NCBI GenBank assembly: GCA_007122045.1 | Contig: SKJM01000037.1 | Span: 1-5,800, forward strand | DNA from: Planctomycetales bacterium | GTDB taxonomy: Bacteria; Planctomycetota; Planctomycetia; Pirellulales; Thermoguttaceae | DNA length: 5,800 nt | Direction of reading: 5' to 3' | Shown here: positions 1 to 5,794 of the stretch, piece by piece | Position numbering within the stretch: the stretch's first letter is position 1 | Layout of the letters: each line of letters starts with the position of its first letter | Made by a program: the position numbers and the translations under genes | The notes under the pieces: generated by a model | Databases searched by the model: none | Seen by the model: only the letters and a program-made list of their open reading frames with translations | Told to the model about the DNA's origin: nothing

Positions 1-609
1 CGCAACGCGGCGCAGGTGGACGCCATGGCGGAACTGCTGGCCGGCCGGGGGATTGCCATGTGGGCCGTGTTCTTTCTGGTGCCGGTCGGCCGGGGTGTGG
101 AGGAGGAGCGCATCCGGCCGCAGGAGTACGAAGAGGTGTTCGCCCGGCTGTGGCATCACGCGCAGCACCGGCCCTACGCGGTGAAGACGACCGAAGCGCC
201 GCACTACCGGCGATTCGTGTTGCAGCAGGGCGGCGACCCGCTGGCCGGGCCGGAAGGGGAAGGGCGCGCCCAAATCGCCCGCCGCCGCGGCCACCGCGCG
301 CCGCTGGGCGTGGGGGACGGGAAGGGCGTGATGTTCGTCAGCCATACCGGCGAGATCTTCCCCGCCGGGTTCCTGCCCTTGCTGTGCGGCCGGTTCCCGA
401 ACGACTCGGTGGTCGACGTGTACCAGAACCAACCCACCTTCCAAGCCTTGCGCAACCCCGACGGCTTCAAGGGCCGCTGCGGCTATTGCGAGTACCGCTA
501 CGTCTGCGGCGGCAGCCGCGCCCGCGCCTACGCCGTCACCGGCGATGCCCTGGCCACCGAACCCGACTGCGTTTACGTTCCCGATCGGAGCGCGGAGCCG
601 ATACGGTGA
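1..609 (+). CDS. Radical SAM/SPASM domain protein, C-terminal part (5' end outside window)
   Basis: The reading frame is open from base 1, so this is the last 202 codons of a longer gene; the GTG at 16 and ATG at 25 are internal codons, not starts. The product shows the C-terminal pattern of radical SAM/SPASM proteins that I recognise as close to the TIGR04053 group, relatives of the NirJ/AhbD heme-modifying enzymes. Seen motifs are MWAVFFLVPVGRG near the start, VKTTEAPHYRR in the middle, FVSHTGEIFPAGFLPL, and a terminal Cys cluster. The cluster has Cys codons at 478, 487 and 505, then CGGSRARAYA and a last Cys at 568, followed by YVP, as expected for an auxiliary [4Fe-4S] site. The CxxxCxxC site that binds SAM and its cluster would lie upstream and is not visible. 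The enzyme is expected to be cytoplasmic; its substrate is unknown. It converges on the minus-strand operon, ending 185 bp from it. Family call is fairly sure; the reaction is not. Confidence 0.82.
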   Translation, partial: RNAAQVDAMAELLAGRGIAMWAVFFLVPVGRGVEEERIRPQEYEEVFARLWHHAQHRPYAVKTTEAPHYRRFVLQQGGDPLAGPEGEGRAQIARRRGHRAPLGVGDGKGVMFVSHTGEIFPAGFLPLLCGRFPNDSVVDVYQNQPTFQALRNPDGFKGRCGYCEYRYVCGGSRARAYAVTGDALATEPDCVYVPDRSAEPIR

Positions 610-672
610 TGCGAGCCTGGACGAGGAACAACCGCTGGTATTCGGTCATGCCCTGCGCCTCCAGGTCCTCTT

Positions 673-725
673 ATCATCAAGGGACCACCCCGGTGGAAGC
701 CGCGAGGGGTCCCGCTTGATCTGAT
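673..725. terminator. Long stem-loop between convergent genes, candidate bidirectional terminator
   Basis: ATCAAGGGACC at 676-686 pairs with GGTCCC at 708-713 and TTGAT at 716-720, leaving a 2-base GC bulge at 714-715. Two more C:G pairs form inside past a bulged A, and ATC 673-675 can pair with GAT 723-725 outside. It lies about 65 bp after the plus-strand stop codon. There is no T-run on either side, so it is not a classic rho-independent terminator. Stem is seen; function is inferred. Confidence 0.42.
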
Positions 726-768
726 CGATCCGACGTCGAATCGCGAACCGTTACCCGTTACCCGGGGA

Positions 769-793
769 CGTTCGGGGGCAGTCCCACCGAACG
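769..793 (-). terminator. Stem-loop directly after the NapHG-like stop codon, candidate terminator
   Basis: CGTTCGGGGG at 769-778 pairs with CCC at 783-785 and CCGAACG at 787-793, giving ten base pairs, a 4-base loop (779-782) and a single bulged A at 786. On the minus strand the hairpin begins one base after the TAG stop (797-795). A T-run is lacking, so it may act with Rho or protect the 3' end of the transcript. Position and strength make it the natural end of the two-gene operon. Confidence 0.5.
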
Positions 794-794
794 G

Positions 795-2159
795 CTACCC
801 GAGCCGGCGCACCCGGATGGCCGGCGCTTCCAGCGGGCAGCGGTGCTCGCAGAAGCCGCAGCCGGTGCATCGCGACTCGTCGACGAAGGGGCGAAACGCG
901 CCGGGGGCGGTTGGGCGGAGTTCCATGGCGTCATACTCGGCCGGGCAGGCGTCAATGCAAATGGTACACCGCTCGCCGCGGGCCCAGGGCAGGCACTCGG
1001 CACGGTCGATCTCGGCCACCCCGATCCGCACGGCGGCCTTCGCTTCGGCGGTCAGGTGCGCGAGGGCGCCCGTGCCGCACGCCTCGCTGCAGGCAGTGCA
1101 ATCCGGCTCGCACGGGCCCTGCCGCGGGACGAACTGCGGCGCGAACGCCGCATCGAGCCGGGCGAGGGAAAGCTGCGGCAGCAAGGCACCCGTTGGGCAA
1201 ACCGCCAGGCACGCCCCGCAGCCCGTACAGCGGGCCAGCAGGCGCCGTTCGCTCGGCGCCCCGGGAGGCCGGAGCACGGGCGTCGGCCGTCGCAGCCGTG
1301 CCCAACCGCCCCCCAATGCAGCCACCGCCATCCCGCCCAACCCCAGCAGCCAACGACGGCGGGCCGCCGGCGCGGGCCGCCGGGCAGGCACGGGGTTCGC
1401 CACAGCAAGCGGGGCGCGGAACCGGAACGCAATCGACTGCCGCGGGCAGGCCGCCTGGCACCGCCGGCAGCCGAGGCACTCGCCCGGTGAGTGGCCGCCG
1501 GTCGACTGCCCCGTCGGGCACACCGGCTCGCAGTGGCCGCATTCGACGCACGACCCGCCGATGTGCCGTCGATAGGGGGTCCAGCGGGCCGCCAGCGACA
1601 GCACCGCGCCCAGCGGGCACAACGCCCGGCACCAGAACCGCGGCGCCAGCGCGGCCAGGGCGACGGCCGCCAGCACCACGGCCCACGCCAGCACCACCGG
1701 CGGCCAACCCCCCGCCGGGGCGAATGCCAAGTACAGCGCCCGCGAGGCGAGCACCAGCGGATCGAGCCATCCGGCGAAGTTGGCTCCGGCGGCGGCCGCG
1801 GCAATCAGGGCGGCCAGGACCCAGAGCTTCAGGCCCGGCCACGGCCGCACCGGGCGGCGCCGGCGGAGCGGGCCGGCCGCGTCGATGGCGGTTCCCAGCG
1901 GGCACCCCCAGCCGCAGAACACCCGGCCCAGCAACGCCGTGGCCAGCAGAAGGGCCAGCATGAACAGGGCGTGCGGCGCCGCCTGCCGCGCCGCCACGCT
2001 ACCCAGCAGCCAAACGAGCGGGTCGAGACGCAGCGGCAGATCGCCCGGCACGGGCAACGGCCACCCCCGCGCCGCGGAGATCGTCAGCGCGGCGAACCCG
2101 ACCAGGCAAACGGCCTGCACCCCCGCGCGCGCCCATGTCCATCCGGATCGTCGATCCAC
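795..2159 (-). CDS. NapH-NapG-like fusion: polytopic membrane ferredoxin with six predicted [4Fe-4S] clusters
   Basis: The 454-residue product joins two proteins that are usually separate. Residues 1-245 resemble NapH/MauN/NosR-type membrane ferredoxins: four likely helices (about 12-32, 62-81, 109-127, 153-173), the CGWGCP and CRALCPLGA pairs (C82/C86, C177/C181), and two clusters (C204/207/210/214 and C228/231/234/238). Residues 265-290 form an RR-led hydrophobic segment, ARRRWLLGLGG onward, like a Tat signal or fifth helix. Residues 305-452 resemble NapG/MauM with four clusters: C311/314/317/321, C350/354/357/361, C389/398/401/405, C431/434/437/441. Family knowledge suggests quinol oxidation and electron transfer across the cytoplasmic membrane; the acceptor is unknown. 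The GTG start at 2159 is supported by an AGGGG box overlapping the TAG of the upstream gene, which ends 8 bp away, so translation is probably coupled. All 24 standard ligand cysteines are present. No reductase is encoded nearby, so nitrate reduction is not implied. Domain calls are firm; physiological role is not. Confidence 0.87.
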   Translation of the reverse strand: MDRRSGWTWARAGVQAVCLVGFAALTISAARGWPLPVPGDLPLRLDPLVWLLGSVAARQAAPHALFMLALLLATALLGRVFCGWGCPLGTAIDAAGPLRRRRPVRPWPGLKLWVLAALIAAAAAGANFAGWLDPLVLASRALYLAFAPAGGWPPVVLAWAVVLAAVALAALAPRFWCRALCPLGAVLSLAARWTPYRRHIGGSCVECGHCEPVCPTGQSTGGHSPGECLGCRRCQAACPRQSIAFRFRAPLAVANPVPARRPAPAARRRWLLGLGGMAVAALGGGWARLRRPTPVLRPPGAPSERRLLARCTGCGACLAVCPTGALLPQLSLARLDAAFAPQFVPRQGPCEPDCTACSEACGTGALAHLTAEAKAAVRIGVAEIDRAECLPWARGERCTICIDACPAEYDAMELRPTAPGAFRPFVDESRCTGCGFCEHRCPLEAPAIRVRRLG

Positions 2160-2170
2160 GCCTTCCCCTA
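2160..2170 (-). promoter_or_regulatory. Ribosome binding site of the NapHG-like gene overlapping the upstream stop
   Basis: Read on the minus strand, the TAG stop of the PflX-like gene runs into TAGGGGAAGGC and then the GTG start. AGGGG lies 5 bases before GTG. This decides the start codon and indicates translational coupling of the two genes. Confidence 0.6.
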
Positions 2171-3313
2171 GAAGAATACGGGGGACCGGAAACGTTGCAG
2201 ATCGAGGTTCGTCAGCCCCTCGGCCTTGGCCACGGCGACGGCGTCGTCATATTCCTCGCGGGTAATGCGGCGGCTGATGTCGGGGAACTCGTGGGCCCGG
2301 TGGTAGGGCGTGTACTGCGACATGATGTTCACGTACGTGTCCTCGGGCAGGTTCCGCGCGATCCACCGAATCACCTCGGCAGTGCCGCCCACGTTGTTGG
2401 GCATCACCAGGTGCCGAATGATCAGCCCGCGGCGCAGCAACCCGTCCTCCCCCGGCCTAGCCACTCCCACTTGGCGGTTCATCTCCCGCAACGCCGCTTG
2501 GGTGAGTTGCGGATAGATGTTGGTGGGGGTGAAGCGTTCGCCGACCTCCGATTCCAGGTATTTTGGGTCGGGCGGCAGGCAGGTCGAGTACTTCGCCGCC
2601 ATTTCGCCGCAGGCATACTTGAAGTCGGCCAGGTAGATGTCGACGATGCCGTCGAGCAGCAGCAGGATTTCCAGGTTCTCCCAGCCGCACGTGTTGTACA
2701 CCACCGGCAGGGTCAACCCCTCGGCGGCGGCTTTGTCGAGCGCCAGCACGATGTAGGGCGAATAGTGGCTGGGCGTAACCACGTTGACGTTATGGCAACC
2801 CATCTCCTGGAGGTCGAGCATCATGTGCGCCAGGTCGTCGATGGTGCGTTTCCGGCCCTCGCCCAACAGGCTGATTTGGTAATTGATGCAGAAGACGCAT
2901 CGCAGGCCGCAATGGCTGAAGAACACGGTGCCGGAGCCGCCTCGCCCCACCAGCGGCGGTTCTTCGCCGAAATGCGGGTGGTGCGACGAAATGACCAGGT
3001 CCGCGCCGGCCTGGCAAAAGCCCTTTTCGCCGGACGGGCGGTCGACGCCGCAGGTTCTCGGGCACAGTTTGCAGGGGCTCATGCGGTTCCACAGCGCCTC
3101 GCCCCGCTCCTTCAACTCGCCGCGGCGATGCAGTCGTACATAGCCGGGCACCGAGTCGTCCTCGTCGTTGTCGGTCACGTGTTTCGCTTGCCGTTGCGGT
3201 GCGGGATCGGGACTCGCGGGCGAACACCCGGCGGCAAACCATGCCAGCGGACCGGCACTTCCCCCCAGGGCAGCGCAGCGTTCCATGAATTTTCTCCGCG
3301 AATGGGTCGTCAT
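2168..3313 (-). CDS. PflX-like radical SAM protein with Tat/lipoprotein-type N-terminus
   Basis: This 381-residue protein matches the COG1313/PflX group, homologues of pyruvate formate-lyase activating enzyme and relatives of the AmmeMemoRadiSam radical SAM protein. The radical SAM cluster motif is CGLRCVFC (C135, C139, C142). Ahead of it is the second Cys group typical of PflX, CKLCPRTCGVDR with a later GFC (C81, C84, C88, C100). GGSGTVFFSHCG, NVNVVTPSHY, YNTCGWE, DIYLADFKY and RHLVMPNN fit the partial TIM-barrel of the family. The N-terminus is unusual: SRRKFM at 5-10, a mostly hydrophobic stretch to about 29, and Cys30 in FAAGC, which resembles a Tat signal ending in a loose lipobox. A low-complexity linker (31-56) follows. 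ATG at 3313 is preceded by AGGGAG with 8-base spacing. It is first in an operon with the NapHG-like gene. Substrate is unknown. The family is confident; export is inferred from the signal only. Confidence 0.88.
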   Translation of the reverse strand: MTTHSRRKFMERCAALGGSAGPLAWFAAGCSPASPDPAPQRQAKHVTDNDEDDSVPGYVRLHRRGELKERGEALWNRMSPCKLCPRTCGVDRPSGEKGFCQAGADLVISSHHPHFGEEPPLVGRGGSGTVFFSHCGLRCVFCINYQISLLGEGRKRTIDDLAHMMLDLQEMGCHNVNVVTPSHYSPYIVLALDKAAAEGLTLPVVYNTCGWENLEILLLLDGIVDIYLADFKYACGEMAAKYSTCLPPDPKYLESEVGERFTPTNIYPQLTQAALREMNRQVGVARPGEDGLLRRGLIIRHLVMPNNVGGTAEVIRWIARNLPEDTYVNIMSQYTPYHRAHEFPDISRRITREEYDDAVAVAKAEGLTNLDLQRFRSPVFF

Positions 3314-3330
3314 CGGACAGACTCCCTAAT
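3314..3330 (-). promoter_or_regulatory. Ribosome binding site of the PflX-like gene
   Basis: On the minus strand AGGGAG occurs 8 bases before the ATG at 3313-3311. It supports the start that includes the twin-arginine leader rather than an internal Met such as residue 10. Confidence 0.6.
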
Positions 3331-3368
3331 GCGAGTGGAATGTTTTCGAAAGGGCCGTCACTTCCCTC

Positions 3369-3374
3369 ATTGTA
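3369..3374 (-). promoter_or_regulatory. Possible -10 element for the PflX-NapHG operon
   Basis: TACAAT on the minus strand matches the sigma-70 -10 consensus at five of six positions and sits in a locally AT-richer stretch about 55 bp before the ATG. No convincing -35 is found at 16-18 bases, as that position falls at the edge of the inverted repeat. Treat as a weak candidate. Confidence 0.27.
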
Positions 3375-3397
3375 CGCGCTTGCGGGGGTGAACGGGA

Positions 3398-3500
3398 GCC
3401 TTTGGAGTGCGGGAACTTGTTCCCGCTTTTCGGGTTGGGCGCGAGTTCGCCGGGCGGTAGAAGAAGCGAAAGCGGCAATGAATTGCCGCACTCCAAAGGC
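3398..3500. repeat. REPIN/MITE-like inverted repeat of two hairpin-bearing halves
   Basis: A perfect 15-bp inverted repeat, GCCTTTGGAGTGCGG at 3398-3412 and its complement at 3486-3500, bounds a 103-bp element. Each half continues into its own perfect hairpin: GCGGGAAC-TT-GTTCCCGC at 3409-3426 and GCGGCAAT-GA-ATTGCCGC at 3472-3489. Read outward to inward, both halves share GCCTTTGGAGTGCGG, then a stem, then GCTTT. The stems differ at two base pairs with both sides changed together. This is the design of a REPIN (two REP units head to head) or a small MITE moved by a transposase encoded elsewhere. No ORF lies inside. It starts 8 bp after the regulator's stop and ends just upstream of the candidate operon promoter, so it may also act as a terminator or insulator. 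Confidence 0.75.
3472..3489 (-). terminator. Hairpin of the repeat, possible terminator for the regulator gene
   Basis: On the minus strand this 8-bp perfect stem (GCGGCAAT, TC loop, ATTGCCGC) begins about 20 bases after the regulator's TAG and is followed by TTTCGCTTCTTC, a broken T-rich tail. A repeat that lands at a gene end often serves as a transcript end. The structure is seen; the role is inferred. Confidence 0.33.
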
Positions 3501-3508
3501 GCAAGCGG

Positions 3509-5572
3509 CTACTGCCTCGGCGGCGCTTCTTCGACCAGTTCATAGCGGCGGATTTTGCGGTCCAGCGTCGACCGCTCGATACCGAGGATGCTGGCCGTGC
3601 GGCTCTTGTTCCAGCCGGTATGGCGGAGGGTCGCCGCAATGTGGTCGCGTTCCATGTCGGCCAGCGAGGCGGGCGAGAACTCCTTGCCGTCCCGCACCGC
3701 CGCGCTGAGGTCGGTGGTGTCGCCGGCGGTGGCCAGGTTGGTCAGCAGCAGGTCGTCGGCGTCGATCTCCTGGCCGCGGCACAGCACCACCGCCCGCTCG
3801 ATGACGTTCTTCAACTCGCGCACGTTTCCCGGCCAGCGATAGCGGAGGAGCTGATCGCGGGCGGCCGTGGTGAACCCACGAATGCGGCGGCCCGTCTCCT
3901 CGTTGTACTTGCGGAGGAAGTAGTTGGCCAATTCGACGACGTCGTCCGGGCGTTTCCTCAGGGGGGGCACGACGATTTCGACCACGCGGAGGCGGAAGTA
4001 CAGGTCGCGCCGGAAGCGGCCCTCGCCCACGTCCTTTTCCAGATCGCGGTTCGTGCAGGCGATGACGCGGACGTCGACGGTGACCGGCTTGCTGCCGCCG
4101 ACGCGTTCGAACGGATGCCCTTCCAGGACGCGCAGGAACTTCGCCTGGAGGCTGGGGCTCATCTCGCCGATTTCGTCGAGCATGAGCGTTCCCTTGTGCG
4201 CCGCCTCGAACTTGCCGATCTTCCGCTCGGTGGCGCCGGTGAACGAGCCCCGCTCGTGGCCGAACAACTCGCTGGCCAGCAGGGTTTCGCTCAGCGCGGC
4301 GCAGTTGAGGCACACGAACACGTTGTCCTTCCGGGGGCTGTTGAAGTGGACGGCGCGGGCGACCAACTCCTTGCCCACACCGCTTTCGCCCCGCACGAGC
4401 ACGGTGGCGTTGGTGCCGGCCGCGCGGCCGATTTCTTCGGTGACGGCCTTGATGGCCCCGCTGCGGCCGATGATCTCGCTGCGCACGCCCAGCCGCTCGC
4501 GGAGCTGCACGTTCTCGGTACGCACCTGGGTGAGGTTCTCGGCCAGTTCCTGCCGCCGGTGCAGGTTCTCCAGCGCCACGGCCACGGTGTCGGCCACGGC
4601 GAGGGTGAACTCGAGGTCGTCGGGGTCGGGCACCAGGTGCTCGTCGGTCGAGTACAGGTGAATGACCCCGAACACGCGCCGGCCCCGGCGGATCGGGGCG
4701 CAGATGACGCTCGTGGTGTAGATCTCCCCGGCGCTGTCGCGGCTGCCGAGCGTGCTGTCGCCCAGCACGTTTCGGGCCATCACGGCTTCGCCTTCGCGCA
4801 TGACGGTGGTGGAAAGGACGTTCGATACGCGGTGATACCGCCGGGCGGAGGTCGACTGCGAGGCGATCAATTCGAGGTCGTCGCCGGTGGCTTCACCCCG
4901 GAAGTCGCGCGGGACCAGCAGCAAGGCGACGGTGTCGGTTTGCGTCCCCTCGACCAGACCGGAGAGCGCCAATTCGGCCAGGGCCACCAGGTCGGGGGCC
5001 TTGGCCAGCGCGAAGGCCAGCCGGCACAGCTTGGCCGCCGCCAGGCCGATCTTCGACGTGCCGCTGACGTCCTCCTCGCCGGCCTCCAGGAACTTCGTTT
5101 GCCCGCGGCGATGCGTAATCGTGGTCGGTTCGCAGGCCGCCAAGACGCTGGAGTCGTCGTCCGGGGAGGGCTTTCCATCGTGCTTGGCGCCCACGGGGCG
5201 GGTAATGATCGTGCTGGAATCGGCGAAGGCATCGGAGAGGCGGTGGACGAACACCAATTGCGAGCGGCCGATGCGGATGACGTCGCCCGGCGTCAGCGGC
5301 CAATCGCCGGTGACGCGGACGTCGCCCACCATGGTTCCGTTCCGGCTGTCCAAGTCGCGCAGGATCCACTTCCCGCCCGACACGAACAGCTCGACGTGGG
5401 TCCGGCTGCACCGCTCGTCCTTGATGACGATCTGGTTCGTCGGCGCCCGGCCGACGGTGACCGACTGGCCGGGGACCAGCCGGAAGACGTCGCTCCATTT
5501 CGTCCCTTCGCGAATGACCAGATAAGCGAGTTCCGACACGGGCATATACTCCCCGATCTCAGGCAGCGACAC
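3509..5572 (-). CDS. Sigma-54-type transcriptional activator, FHA-GAF-AAA+-Fis HTH
   Basis: The 687-residue product reads as a bacterial enhancer-binding protein. An FHA domain (about 18-108) has [17 protein letters not shown] and DSRNGT, the residues that bind phosphothreonine peptides. A GAF-like sensor spans about 185-337, followed by a short coiled segment (340-361). The AAA+ domain (about 367-595) has Walker A GESGVGKE (395-402), GSFTGA (442-447) in place of GAFTGA, Walker [11 protein letters not shown] (461-470), CTNRDL (506-511), the arginine region [11 protein letters not shown] (518-528) and [10 protein letters not shown] (580-589). A Fis-type HTH ends the protein (about 644-678). 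It should hydrolyse ATP to open sigma-54 promoters after a phosphorylation or ligand signal. The start is uncertain: GTG at 5572 abuts a run of nine G, while ATG at 5545 (residue 10) has GGGGAG only 3 bases ahead; both keep the FHA domain whole. Targets are unknown. No receiver domain is present, so input probably comes through FHA and GAF. Confidence 0.93.
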   Translation of the reverse strand: MSLPEIGEYMPVSELAYLVIREGTKWSDVFRLVPGQSVTVGRAPTNQIVIKDERCSRTHVELFVSGGKWILRDLDSRNGTMVGDVRVTGDWPLTPGDVIRIGRSQLVFVHRLSDAFADSSTIITRPVGAKHDGKPSPDDDSSVLAACEPTTITHRRGQTKFLEAGEEDVSGTSKIGLAAAKLCRLAFALAKAPDLVALAELALSGLVEGTQTDTVALLLVPRDFRGEATGDDLELIASQSTSARRYHRVSNVLSTTVMREGEAVMARNVLGDSTLGSRDSAGEIYTTSVICAPIRRGRRVFGVIHLYSTDEHLVPDPDDLEFTLAVADTVAVALENLHRRQELAENLTQVRTENVQLRERLGVRSEIIGRSGAIKAVTEEIGRAAGTNATVLVRGESGVGKELVARAVHFNSPRKDNVFVCLNCAALSETLLASELFGHERGSFTGATERKIGKFEAAHKGTLMLDEIGEMSPSLQAKFLRVLEGHPFERVGGSKPVTVDVRVIACTNRDLEKDVGEGRFRRDLYFRLRVVEIVVPPLRKRPDDVVELANYFLRKYNEETGRRIRGFTTAARDQLLRYRWPGNVRELKNVIERAVVLCRGQEIDADDLLLTNLATAGDTTDLSAAVRDGKEFSPASLADMERDHIAATLRHTGWNKSRTASILGIERSTLDRKIRRYELVEEAPPRQ

Positions 5573-5585
5573 CCCCCCCCGGGGG
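5572..5585. repeat. C9-G5 homopolymer tract at the regulator's putative start
   Basis: Nine C at 5572-5580 are followed by five G at 5581-5585, giving CCCCC/GGGGG self-complementarity. On the minus strand the G-run includes the first base of the GTG start. Such a run can slip in replication or be miscounted in sequencing. An indel would change only the leader if the ATG at 5545 is the true start. Confidence 0.7.
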
Positions 5586-5630
5586 AAAGTTCTGCGACTG
5601 CATCTACCATCAACGCATCACGAAAAGGGC

Positions 5631-5690
5631 CCGGCACTTCTTGCCGGCGCAACGAGGCAGGCACCCGCTCGGAAGCCCGCCTGCCCGGCA
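5631..5690 (-). promoter_or_regulatory. Leader segment with alternative stems, attenuator-like
   Basis: CCGGCA at 5631-5636 pairs with TGCCGG at 5642-5647 across a 5-base loop. The same TGCCGG can pair instead with a second CCGGCA at 5685-5690, enclosing an inner stem GGCAGGC 5656-5662 with GCCTGCC 5679-5685. On the minus strand the short hairpin is followed by GCCCTTTTCG. The pairings exclude each other, as in an attenuator, but the stems are only 6-7 bp and GC-rich DNA makes such matches common. Confidence 0.25.
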
Positions 5691-5716
5691 TGACCAGCGC
5701 CGACCCTCAACAAGAT

Positions 5717-5747
5717 AGTCTAACCTTGCAACATACCCTTTTGCAAG
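5717..5747 (-). promoter_or_regulatory. Weak promoter with overlapping CTTGCAA/TTGCAAG dyad
   Basis: CTTGCAA at 5725-5731 and TTGCAAG at 5741-5747 form a perfect 7-bp inverted repeat with a 9-base spacer, 16 bp centre to centre, as in many operator sites. On the minus strand TTGCAA (5746-5741) and TAGACT (5722-5717) could be -35 and -10 elements 18 bases apart, each matching consensus at four of six positions. This would drive the regulator gene with a leader of about 140 bases. Dyad is seen; promoter and binding protein are inferred. Confidence 0.33.
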
Positions 5748-5794
5748 AACTGGTTCAAGGTGGAACACCATAGGGTGGCATGCGACACCCCGCT

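Larger units (their letters stand above)
610..794. other. Convergent intergenic region with stem-loops, no gene
   Basis: This gap lies between the stop of the plus-strand SPASM gene and the stop of the minus-strand NapHG-like gene. No frame in it looks coding. It holds two stem-loops listed separately, a near-perfect 18-bp palindrome at 726-743 (CGAT, CGACGTCG and ATCG with one mismatched pair), and two tandem copies of CGTTACC at 749-762. The content suits a transcription termination zone between converging genes. I saw no promoter that needs explaining here. Confidence 0.6.

Noticed and set aside
60..719. A 219-codon plus-strand frame overlapping the SPASM gene and running past its stop
   Set aside because: The product is an Arg/Pro/Ala-rich shadow of the SPASM frame; the SPASM motifs and Cys pattern lie in the other frame.
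749..762. Tandem CGTTACC repeat as a possible CRISPR or iteron
   Set aside because: Only two 7-bp copies, with no spacers or further units.
795..2159. Assigning the fusion to nitrate reduction (napH/napG) or nitrous oxide reduction (nosR)
   Set aside because: No catalytic subunit, cytochrome or maturation gene for those pathways is in the window, and the radical SAM partner points elsewhere; only the fold-level similarity is supported.
2135..3391. A 418-codon plus-strand open frame antisense to the PflX-like gene
   Set aside because: No family motif, and the opposite strand carries a clear radical SAM protein with a good ribosome site. It is a codon-bias shadow.
3314..3397. A sigma-54 promoter in front of the PflX-NapHG operon, which would link it to the adjacent activator
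   Set aside because: No GG-N10-GC arrangement with TGGCA/TTGC similarity was found on the minus strand in this stretch.
3620..5773. A 717-codon plus-strand open frame lying antisense to the regulator
   Set aside because: Its product is rich in Ala, Gly, Arg, Val and His with no recognisable domain, while the minus strand encodes complete FHA, GAF, AAA+ and HTH motifs. Long antisense frames are common in GC-rich genes.
5776..5793. A possible sigma-54 promoter on the plus strand beginning TGGCAT
   Set aside because: The -24-like part is present but the bases at the -12 position do not give TTGC. The GGCACTTCTTGC at 5633-5644 also fails because GG and GC are 8 rather than 10 bases apart.
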